64,000 nucleotides of DNA from Pseudanabaena frigida (GTDB lineage Bacteria; Cyanobacteriota; Cyanobacteriia; Pseudanabaenales; Pseudanabaenaceae). The position numbers and the translations under genes were made by a program. Position 1 is the stretch's first letter. The number at the start of each line of letters is the position of its first letter. Below, piece by piece: positions 57,526 through 64,000 of the stretch. The notes under the pieces were generated by a model. The model saw only the letters and a list, made by a program, of their open reading frames with translations. It made no database searches and was not told the origin of the DNA. Where the stretch lies: the NCBI GenBank assembly GCA_003242085.1, contig QBML01000016.1, positions 50,934 to 114,933 on the forward strand, read 5' to 3'.

Positions 57526-58233
57526 ATGGAAGATATTCATGGTTTAGATCTACTAAAGGTAGAAAAAGAGGTTCTTAATAGGATTTTCCTACCAATACTG
57601 AAGTTCGCAATTAGTTCTGGATTGATTAACATTAATAGATTGTCAGAAGCTGATTATATTTTTTCAGTAATGCTAGACAACATTAATTCTATAACTGAAA
57701 GAATAGTTTCTTTTGACAAAGTAAATGATGATTTTCTGTCGTCAGCACATGATGCCATAGCTGCTAACAGATTAGAAGTAGCTGTGATTTTGCTTGCGAC
57801 ATGGGTGGAAAATCGATTAAATTTATTCTATAGTGAAACCTTAATAATTGATCATAATTTCGATTTTAATGAGAGTAAAAAAGTAATAGCAACAAATAAT
57901 TTGGACAATAAGGTGGGTTTTTTATTTACTCTTGTATCAAAATTAGAAATGGATAGTGATTTACGAAAAAGAATTCTTTCTTTAGCTGATTTACGTAATC
58001 AAATAGTTCACAATAAGGCTCAACCCAACCGTGTTAATGGGGAAATTGTTAGTAGTGGTATCAAAATCCGTCAACAAGTCGAACAAATAAATTTTGCTGA
58101 AATTTTTGAAACTATCGAATGGCTTTCTAAAACTCTTGAAGATGCTCTTATAAACTTTGAATCTGGTAAAGATGATTATAAATTTGCTCAAGAAGCATTC
58201 GACACTTTGAAGAAAGCTAAATATCTATCATGA
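57526..58233 (+). CDS. HEPN-like protein of unknown function
   Basis: 235 residues from ATG 57526 (a TTG two codons earlier also opens the frame). Mostly helical; the stretch LADLRNQIVHNKA carries R-N-x3-H, the core of HEPN RNase domains, preceded by a helix with VAVILLATWVENRLNLFY. AT-rich codon use relative to neighbours and position next to a broken DUF29 gene hint at acquired DNA. Function not assignable; no nucleotidyltransferase partner is adjacent. Confidence 0.5.
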   Translation: MEDIHGLDLLKVEKEVLNRIFLPILKFAISSGLININRLSEADYIFSVMLDNINSITERIVSFDKVNDDFLSSAHDAIAANRLEVAVILLATWVENRLNLFYSETLIIDHNFDFNESKKVIATNNLDNKVGFLFTLVSKLEMDSDLRKRILSLADLRNQIVHNKAQPNRVNGEIVSSGIKIRQQVEQINFAEIFETIEWLSKTLEDALINFESGKDDYKFAQEAFDTLKKAKYLS

Positions 58234-58349
58234 ATGTGACATGATTAGAAATCTCAGATCTGACACTGAACTGCGATCGCGCCTTACTTTCACAGAGATC
58301 TAAAGAGGCGATCACCATTTGATCTGTTATAGATTGCAGAAATTTAGGC

Positions 58350-58390
58350 AACAAAAAAGAAGCGGCGCATCGTGCCGCTTCTTTTTTGTT
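58350..58390 (-). terminator. 17-bp hairpin terminator of vipp1
   Basis: Arms 58350-58366 and 58374-58390 with a short GC centre; T-tract on the minus strand, 8 bp past the stop codon. Confidence 0.9.
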
Positions 58391-58398
58391 TATTTAGG

Positions 58399-59166
58399 TT
58401 AATTACCCATTTGGCGACGTAGAGCTTCTAGCTCAGCATCGATCGCAGCCCCGACCGTTGGCTTAGCTGCATCGGCTGGAGGCAAAGCGCCTTGAGGTGC
58501 TGGGCTACCAGTCATCATTTTGGCTTTGAGTGCGGCTAACTCATCGTCAACCCCACTACCAGCTTCTAACTGAGCAAACTGAGATTCCAAATTGTCCATA
58601 CCAAGCTCAGAGCTAGCACTTGCCTTAGCCTCAGCCATCAAGACGCGCTCTTCCATACGCTCAAAGGTTGCTGCGGCAGAGTTGGTATTTACCTTGCCCA
58701 ACATATTATTGAGATTTTCTTGAGCCTTAGCCGATTGCATACGGGCTTTGAGCATCTCTTTCTTAGTCTTTGCCTCAGAAATCTTGCCTTCGATCGCGAT
58801 GAGATTTTTCTTGAGAGTATCTACTTGACCTGTCTGCTGATCTAAGCCAGTTTTCAAGGTTGCGGCTGAATCAGCATGAGTTTTCTTACGACTCAGCGCT
58901 TCTCGCGCTAGATTTTCATCTCCCTTTTGGAGAGCTAGCATTGCCCGTTTTTCCCACTCTTGCGCTTGAGATGCGCTTTGATTATATTGTTGCTCTTGAC
59001 GCTTGAGGGCAGCCATTGATTGTGCGACAGCTTGGCGCAACTGCACCAAATCTTCTTGCATATCAATGATTGATTGCTCCAGAATTTTTTCTGGATCTTC
59101 AGCAGCCGTAACCATTGCATTTACATTGGACTTGACCACCATACCAATGCGATCGAGTAATCCCAT
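58399..59166 (-). CDS. vipp1: Vipp1/IM30, PspA-family membrane-remodelling protein
   Basis: ESCRT-III-like protein needed for thylakoid biogenesis and membrane protection. 255 residues: N-terminal amphipathic helix (MGLLDRIGMVVKSNVNAMVT), long coiled-coil helices (AEDPEKILEQSIIDMQEDLV ... VLMAEAKASASSELG), and a C-terminal extension with a final helix (AIDAELEALRRQMGN) after a Pro/Ala linker. That extra helix distinguishes Vipp1 from PspA. No phage-shock regulatory genes nearby. Confidence 0.95.
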   Translation of the reverse strand: MGLLDRIGMVVKSNVNAMVTAAEDPEKILEQSIIDMQEDLVQLRQAVAQSMAALKRQEQQYNQSASQAQEWEKRAMLALQKGDENLAREALSRKKTHADSAATLKTGLDQQTGQVDTLKKNLIAIEGKISEAKTKKEMLKARMQSAKAQENLNNMLGKVNTNSAAATFERMEERVLMAEAKASASSELGMDNLESQFAQLEAGSGVDDELAALKAKMMTGSPAPQGALPPADAAKPTVGAAIDAELEALRRQMGN

Positions 59167-59341
59167 AATCTTGTCCTTTGCTTTAGGGAGTAAATTGTCT
59201 ACATACTATCATGAACAATTTCGAGTCATTATTGACTGATACAACAAAAATAAAACAAAAAATTTTAAATATTTGTTTATTCAAAGTTAAGCATTGCTAT
59301 TAGACACAACAATATAGCTGCCGCCAAGTGTATTAGTACAT

Positions 59342-59396
59342 AAAACCCAAGGAGAGAAGGTTGGCGCTTAGCGCCAACCTTCTCTCCTTGGGTTTT
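59342..59396. repeat. 26-bp perfect inverted repeat, TTA loop, upstream of vipp1
   Basis: Arms 59342-59367 and 59371-59396, apex GCTTAGC: the longest perfect hairpin in the window. It lies 176 bp before the vipp1 start and 118 bp beyond the tRNA-Met 3' end, with that tRNA's own terminator in between. The rest of the 59167-59514 interval is AT-rich with no gene. Confidence 0.88.
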
Positions 59397-59455
59397 GATT
59401 TTGTCCTAACGCGAGTGGCTACAGCTATAAATAGTAATGTGGTTAAAATATCCAT

Positions 59456-59505
59456 AAAAAAGGGAGATAAATTATCAATATATTGATGATCTATCTCCTT
59501 TTTTT
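59456..59505 (-). terminator. Terminator of tRNA-Met
   Basis: Outer stem of GGAGATA/TATCTCC with A- and T-tracts on either side and an inner ATCAATATATTGAT palindrome; usable in both directions. Confidence 0.75.
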
Positions 59506-59514
59506 ACTCTTTTA

Positions 59515-59588
59515 TAGCAGCTCCGGGATTTGAACCCGGGACCTACGGATTATGAGACCGTCGCTCTAACCACCTGAGCCAAGCTGCC
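59515..59588 (-). tRNA. tRNA-Met (CAT), elongator type
   Basis: 74 nt on the minus strand, CCA not encoded. Anticodon loop CTCATAA; paired first position (G1-T72 wobble) and no GGG/CCC run in the anticodon stem separate it from the initiator. T arm CCGGG-TTCAAAT-CCCGG. A lysidine-type isoleucine tRNA also has CAT and is a less likely alternative. Confidence 0.9.
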
Positions 59589-59703
59589 GTGCATTTCTTA
59601 CTATAACATAGCCGTTGTAAATATTTAGCAATATTAGCTAGTGATTTTCATCGAGGAATCAACAGTGGAGTTTGGCATTACTCCAAAGAATAGGTGTTGT
59701 AAG

Positions 59704-59752
59704 GTGAATGATTAGTGGTGCGAGGCGAAGCCTCGCACCACTAATCATTCAC
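59704..59752 (-). terminator. 23-bp perfect hairpin overlapping a stop codon and coding end
   Basis: Arms 59704-59726 and 59730-59752, GAA loop, apex GCGAAGC. The right arm contains the last codons (Val-Asn-Asp-stop) of the minus-strand gene ending at 59741, so the left arm is an inverted copy of coding sequence. No T-tract, so termination strength is uncertain. Confidence 0.75.
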
Positions 59753-60238
59753 TGGTTTGCCATAACAAATACTTCCTTCGTGGTATATCTCAATGCACCA
59801 TCCCGCAGCAGGATCGAATACCCACGTATCCCAATCTTCAACCAGGATTTTAGTCAAAGAAGCCCGTACTAACTCCATCTGCATTTCTAGGACTGGGTGA
59901 TGCGCTGAGAACCACATTGCATTGATCACAGAATTACCGAGTTGCTGAGATTGACAAAGTTGATGAAAGATAGAATCGACTTCATCATAGCTATGCCAAT
60001 TTAGACAGATACTCCCTTTAACCTGAGTCCAGTTAATTTGTCCAAATGACCAAGGAAAAGACTTGCTAAGCCATGTTTCCAGACGATCGCAATCAGGTGT
60101 TTTAGGTAAAAAGATGTCACAAGACTCTAGGGGAATACCCAGCTCAATCAGCAACTTTTGAGCTGCTTCAAGTTGCGATCGCGTTCGAAACTCAGCTAAT
60201 TTTTGAGCTAATTTAACTTTGCGTTCTGATGCTTCCAT
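59741..60238 (-). CDS. Conserved hypothetical protein
   Basis: 165 residues, soluble. Helical start (KVKLAQKLAEFRTRSQLEAA), then a mixed region with several aromatic residues (WLSKSFPWSFGQINWTQVKG), ending with WDTWVFDPAAGWCIEIYHEG. No signal peptide, membrane helix or catalytic motif. I do not recognise the family. Divergent from the transketolase-like gene, 163 bp apart. Confidence 0.6.
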   Translation of the reverse strand: MEASERKVKLAQKLAEFRTRSQLEAAQKLLIELGIPLESCDIFLPKTPDCDRLETWLSKSFPWSFGQINWTQVKGSICLNWHSYDEVDSIFHQLCQSQQLGNSVINAMWFSAHHPVLEMQMELVRASLTKILVEDWDTWVFDPAAGWCIEIYHEGSICYGKPVND

Positions 60239-60401
60239 TCTTTGATATCTATAAAGTCAATAAGCGATCGCATTCCGCCTCTGTAGCCAGTCCATACTAA
60301 AATGACTCGTAAAGAGATCGGTAGGCAGAGCGCTTCGAGTCCTTCCTCCCGATCTTAAAGTCAAACCTCTAGTCTGGACAAAATCAAAGGTCAAAAAATT
60401 T

Positions 60402-62627
60402 ATGGTCGCAACCCCAAACACCACAAACGCAGCCACTCCCGCCTTCAAAGATGACTTTCGCGAAGGCATTCAGTACTTTGGCGAACCGTTGGAGGGGTTC
60501 GACGAGCTAGGAACTATACCCGTTCTTAGCCCTGAAAAATCTGGTGTTACCGATCCAAGCGATCGCGCCGCCGTCTTTCAAACTCTTCTTGCTGCTGATG
60601 CTCTGCGCTATCTCACTTTGCAAGTCACAGCGAGCAAAGCATCAGGTCACCCTGGTGGATTTGCTAGTAGTGCTGAGGCAGTTGCTGCATTTTATATGCT
60701 TGGCCACAAGAATATGCCCACAGAAGTTGGACATCATGCCCCCGGTTACTACAGCGCCATGTTTCTCGATCGCTCCCTCGAAGATATGGGTATCAGCACT
60801 GTAAGCCAAATGCGCGATCGCTATCGTGAAAAGCACGGACTGCTCGGTCACTTGTCAGGATTTATCCCTGGAATTTTGGCTCCTGCTGGCCCCCTTGGTC
60901 AAGGACAGCATTTTGCAATGGCAGCAGCTTTGTTGCATCGCGACAAACTTTTTCCTGTGACAATGGGCGATGGTGGCATGGGCGAACCCTATCCTATTAG
61001 TTCGATCGCACATTTCCATACTGCCTATCCTGAAGTCACTAATTTCATTCCGATTCTGGTTTGGAATGGCTATAGCCAAGAGCATCACAGCATGGTTTCC
61101 ACAAAGACGAATGCGGAAATGATTGCTTTCTGGAAAGGGAATGGTTTTGATGAAGTGATTTTAGTGGATGCTAAAGACTTTGACGATCGAAATCAAGATG
61201 GAGCCTACGTTAATAGCACTGCTTTCTCTTTAAAACAACGTCTGGCTTTCACAGAAGCGGTTCTCGTTGGTGCAGATAAAGCGGCGAAACTAGCTTTTGG
61301 CGGCAAGCTAACTGTATTTATTATTAAGCAACTGAAAGGCGCAGGAGTTCATGCTCTCGGTGCAAAATCCCATAACCTCTATGCTCACCACACCCTCGAC
61401 AATCCTGATGTAGTCGCAGGCTTAAAATCTCGTGCGCTCAACCCTGAAGCGTGGCAGACTGTTCGCACTAATTTAGAATGGGCAGGCGGAGGCTCTTCTT
61501 CTAAAACTGCGGTTACAGAATCGGTACTTGCATTGACTGATTTAGGAACATTGCCTTTAGAAGAATATGCGATCGCTGGCGATCCCAAAGTTTCTACAAC
61601 TGCTATGGGGCGTTTAGTTGGTTACGTCGGACAAACTGACAAACGCTATATCGTTACTAATGCTGATGGGAACGAGGCTTCGGGAATCGCTAACATTAAT
61701 CAAGCTCTGAAAATCAATCATCCCACAGAGGATGCGCTCTACAATCAAGCCCCTGGCGGTCAAGTTTATGAACCTCTGAGTGAAGATGCTTGTGCGGGAC
61801 TTGCCGTTGGTTTGGCATTGATGGGTAGTCGTACTCTTTGGTGCTCTTACGAATCCTTTGCTATTAATGGACTTCCAATTTGGCAGACTGTCACTCAGGC
61901 GATGGCAGAGCTACGCCGTCCTACTCCTGCTACAGTCTGTCTATTTACTGCTGGAGCTTTGGAGCAAGGTCGTAACGGTTGGACACACCAACGTCCAGAA
62001 ATCGAGGCTTATTTTGCGGCGATGATGCGAAATGGAAATGTGTTTCCTCTATTTCCTCTTGATGCCAATAGCATTCAAGTTTGTTATGACTGGGCGCTTA
62101 AAGCGGTAAATAAGGGCGTAGTGATTACTGCAAGTAAATCGCCTCTGCCAATTCGCACTACCTTCGATCAAACCAGACAAGCTTTGGAAGATGGTGCGAT
62201 TACTTTGCAAGAAACCACAGGCAGCAAGAAGGTCGTTTTTGCTGTCATCGGCGACATGATGCTACTTCCTGTCTATGAAGCTGCTCACAAACTCGCTGAA
62301 CAAGGTATTGGTTCCAAGATCGTCTCCATTGTCAGTCCTCGTCGTCTCTATCGTGCGACCGACGTTGCTTGGGATACTTGCTCGGAGCCCGATGGTAAGT
62401 TCATCAGTGATGCTGATTTTGAAGCATTCTTTGGTGGTGATGCGCTAATCGGAGTCGTTGGTGGCGCAGCAGCAATGCTGGAACCTGTGATGCTTCGTAG
62501 CAATAGCAAGCGCGATGTTTTCTCATGGAAGCGTGGTGAAACGACGGCTTCGGCTGGTCAATTGTTTGAGTTTAATGGCATGAGTGCTGAGGCGATCGCT
62601 ACTCGCGCTAAGCAGTTAATTGCTTAA
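60402..62627 (+). CDS. Transketolase-superfamily thiamine-diphosphate enzyme
   Basis: 741 residues. N-terminal pyrophosphate domain with SKASGHPGGFASS, GHLSGFIPGILAPAGPLGQG and the ThDP/Mg motif starting GDGGMGEPY with Asn about 28 residues later (VWNGYS); central pyrimidine domain (VTNADGNEASGIANINQALK, VYEPLSEDACAGLAVGLALM); C-terminal domain. The first ~30 residues (FREGIQYFGEPLEGFDELG) recall the N-terminus of phosphoketolases, while the rest is closer to transketolase, so the exact reaction (ketol transfer or phosphoketolase) is not fixed by sequence reading. Ends at two consecutive hairpins. Confidence 0.72.
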   Translation: MVATPNTTNAATPAFKDDFREGIQYFGEPLEGFDELGTIPVLSPEKSGVTDPSDRAAVFQTLLAADALRYLTLQVTASKASGHPGGFASSAEAVAAFYMLGHKNMPTEVGHHAPGYYSAMFLDRSLEDMGISTVSQMRDRYREKHGLLGHLSGFIPGILAPAGPLGQGQHFAMAAALLHRDKLFPVTMGDGGMGEPYPISSIAHFHTAYPEVTNFIPILVWNGYSQEHHSMVSTKTNAEMIAFWKGNGFDEVILVDAKDFDDRNQDGAYVNSTAFSLKQRLAFTEAVLVGADKAAKLAFGGKLTVFIIKQLKGAGVHALGAKSHNLYAHHTLDNPDVVAGLKSRALNPEAWQTVRTNLEWAGGGSSSKTAVTESVLALTDLGTLPLEEYAIAGDPKVSTTAMGRLVGYVGQTDKRYIVTNADGNEASGIANINQALKINHPTEDALYNQAPGGQVYEPLSEDACAGLAVGLALMGSRTLWCSYESFAINGLPIWQTVTQAMAELRRPTPATVCLFTAGALEQGRNGWTHQRPEIEAYFAAMMRNGNVFPLFPLDANSIQVCYDWALKAVNKGVVITASKSPLPIRTTFDQTRQALEDGAITLQETTGSKKVVFAVIGDMMLLPVYEAAHKLAEQGIGSKIVSIVSPRRLYRATDVAWDTCSEPDGKFISDADFEAFFGGDALIGVVGGAAAMLEPVMLRSNSKRDVFSWKRGETTASAGQLFEFNGMSAEAIATRAKQLIA

Positions 62628-62634
62628 GTTTCTC

Positions 62635-62665
62635 TAGGGACGTTTTGCTTAGCAAAACGTCCCTA
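62635..62665 (+). terminator. 14-bp perfect hairpin, TTA loop, after the transketolase-like gene
   Basis: Arms 62635-62648 and 62652-62665, apex GCTTAGC. No T-tract; a conventional terminator follows at 62671. Confidence 0.75.
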
Positions 62666-62670
62666 AAAGC

Positions 62671-62701
62671 AAAAAAGGAATCGCATATCGATTCCTTTTT
62701 T
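62671..62701. terminator. Bidirectional terminator between the transketolase-like gene and tRNA-Asp
   Basis: Arms 62671-62683 and 62689-62701 (13 bp, GGAATCG core) with A- and T-tracts on both sides. Confidence 0.88.
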
Positions 62702-62719
62702 TACTTTTTTATTTTAGAA

Positions 62720-62793
62720 CGGGTTCGACGGGGCTCGAACCCGCAACTTCCGCCGTGACAGGGCGGTGCTCTAACCAATTGAACTACGAACCC
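62720..62793 (-). tRNA. tRNA-Asp (GTC)
   Basis: 74 nt on the minus strand, CCA not encoded. Anticodon GTC in loop CTGTCAC, seven-pair acceptor stem GGGTTCG/CGAACCC, discriminator G73 (an aspartate identity base), T loop TTCGAGC. The 62794-63132 interval upstream shows no gene. Confidence 0.96.
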
Positions 62794-63132
62794 AAAATTG
62801 TCGCTCTAAGAATTGACTATCACTAACTGCTTTGCAGGTCGTTTTTCCGTTTCTTTATTTAAGCGCTCCTTATTATGTAGATTTACAAGGTGTTTGTCAA
62901 TACTCTAAGTATATTTTTTCTTGATTTCTTGAGCAAAAAGCTAAAATCCAGTCTGTGAGGGTATTACGGCATAACCTCATGTCTTATAGATATTTCCATT
63001 GCATAGCGTGCCTCAAAATATCGTAAAAAGGCTGAAAAAGTCATTGCAATTACTCCAGTCCATGATATCCTTTCACCCATTATTTGCCAGCTAAATTTGT
63101 CCATTAGGATTTAATTGGTGTAGAGGAGTTAC

Positions 63133-63789
63133 ATGAATTGCTTTAAGAGCGCAAAAATCAAAGGTGCGGGGATGGCGATTGCTACAACGCTTTTGATGCA
63201 AATAGTTAGTGTTACTTTGCCGACAAGTTGGCAATCAGTAATACCTTCAGCGATCGCATTACCTGGTCAAACGCCAGATCGAGTCATTGATTGGATTAGA
63301 ACCAATCCAGCCTTGCGTCCAGAGTCTGGTGAGCGGCTACTTGTGAAAAAAAGTGACACGCCATCAAGACGATTTCAATTTCAAGCAAGTGTGGTGCTGC
63401 CAGGGATTGCGGCAATAAAGGGGGGCGATGCCAATCTAATTAGAAGCGAGCAGATTAGATTTTTTGACATTATTAATGGTGTGACCCGATCTCGTCTAGA
63501 GGAGTCTCTACGCTCTATTTATGGCCCTGAAATTATGCGTGACTATGCTAATGCCAAGCGAGTGTATGCTTATCCAACTGCGCCAATGGTGCGGCGATCG
63601 CAAGGTAAGAATGCATCGGCAATTCTTTGGGCTTTACAAGGAGAATTGCGTGAAGGTAAGAAATACGCCTACTGGATAGAATTATTGCAAAACGGCAAAG
63701 GTAGTGCCAATTCTGGACAAATCACTGTATTAGAACTAGAAAGCTTACCGAAACTTGAGCAAGAGTTAAGCAACCGTCAAAAGTTCTAA
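63133..63789 (+). CDS. Secreted or lumenal protein of unknown function
   Basis: 218 residues from ATG 63133. Signal-peptide-like start with basic residues and a hydrophobic core (GMAIATTLLMQIVSVTLPTS), possible cleavage after IALP near residue 50. The mature part includes PDRVIDWIRTNPALRPESGE, FQFQASVVLPGIAAIKG and GELREGKKYAYWIELLQNGK. No cysteine pattern or catalytic motif. Family not recognised. Confidence 0.6.
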   Translation: MNCFKSAKIKGAGMAIATTLLMQIVSVTLPTSWQSVIPSAIALPGQTPDRVIDWIRTNPALRPESGERLLVKKSDTPSRRFQFQASVVLPGIAAIKGGDANLIRSEQIRFFDIINGVTRSRLEESLRSIYGPEIMRDYANAKRVYAYPTAPMVRRSQGKNASAILWALQGELREGKKYAYWIELLQNGKGSANSGQITVLELESLPKLEQELSNRQKF

Positions 63790-63828
63790 AGCCAAAAAAG
63801 TTCGCGCAAGTTGCAAACTTTGCTAAAT

Positions 63829-63874
63829 CCCAGATCAAAAAAGCGGCGCTTAGCACCGCTTTTTTTGATCTGGG
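63829..63874 (+). terminator. 21-bp imperfect hairpin after the secreted-protein gene
   Basis: Arms 63829-63849 and 63853-63874 with one C-A mismatch and one bulged T; TTA loop, apex GCTTAGC, seven-T tract. Confidence 0.82.
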
Positions 63875-63911
63875 GTTTGATATTTATAGACAATTCAAAT
63901 AGGAAAAATAG

Positions 63912-63964
63912 GGCTTCTACTCCGCTCAGCCAACGATGTACGCTGGCTGAGCGGAGTAGAAGCC
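63912..63964. repeat. GCTTCGACTACGCTCAGC palindrome family, copy 3 (variant)
   Basis: Arms 63912-63932 and 63944-63964 are perfect 21-bp complements reading GGCTTCTACTCCGCTCAGCC at the start; relative to the other copies two bases differ in one arm and the complementary two in the other, so pairing is kept. Confidence 0.85.
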
Positions 63965-64000
63965 TTCTATAAACTATTTAAGATTGCTATAATGCTAAGC

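Overview
The window is a 64 kb piece of a cyanobacterial chromosome. The evidence is the photosystem II extrinsic protein gene psbU, an NDH-1 subunit (ndhD), vipp1, a light-independent protochlorophyllide reductase operon, an RRM-plus-glycine RNA-binding protein, cyanobacterium-restricted families (DUF1830, Ycf35, DUF2997) and the very frequent palindrome GCGATCGC (HIP1) inside genes. The overall feel is that of a filamentous Pseudanabaena-like organism, but that is an impression. All calls come from reading the sequence and recalled family knowledge; no search or alignment was run.

Layout. 0-7 kb: partial mnmE, a large hybrid histidine kinase with a LOV blue-light domain, a REC-GGDEF diguanylate cyclase and a precorrin-8X methylmutase. 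7-15.5 kb: pentapeptide-repeat protein, a GvpG-like protein, pyrD, a phasin-like protein, a type I isopentenyl-diphosphate isomerase, a YdeP-type molybdopterin oxidoreductase and membrane proteins. 15-25 kb: a SpoIIE phosphatase/HATPase plus STAS partner-switching pair, ndhD, psbU, nadB, ftsY. 25-28 kb: a second SpoIIE phosphatase, tRNA-fMet, a 185-nt structured RNA that looks like 6S RNA, a DUF554 membrane protein. 28-34 kb: chlN-chlB-chlL, which reads like the proteobacterial BchN/BchB/BchL form, facing a B12-binding radical SAM gene. 34-36 kb: DUF1830 and an MBOAT acyltransferase.

36.4-48.1 kb is a defence-type block, all on the minus strand: a type I restriction-modification operon (hsdR, hsdM ... 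hsdS) with a DUF433/DUF5615 pair and a frameshifted RelE-like pair between hsdM and hsdS, a HepT/MntA pair after hsdS, then upstream of hsdR a TPR-CHAT protein and a ParB-like protein. The block ends beside the tmRNA gene (48.4-48.8 kb).

49-64 kb returns to core genes: DUF2997-Ycf35-ferredoxin, RNA-binding protein, DoxX, rseP, typA, a J-domain protein, a frameshifted DUF29 gene, a HEPN-like protein, vipp1, tRNA-Met, a transketolase-superfamily enzyme, tRNA-Asp and a secreted unknown.

Two themes recur. First, about two dozen long, mostly perfect inverted repeats (arms up to 26 bp), many with a 3-nt loop held by a GC/GC or AC/GT apex, sit at gene ends, often overlapping the stop codon, and sometimes in promoter regions where a terminator makes no sense. 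Second, dispersed repeats: a GCTTCGACTACGCTCAGC palindrome family (three copies) and a ~105-bp double-hairpin element (two copies).
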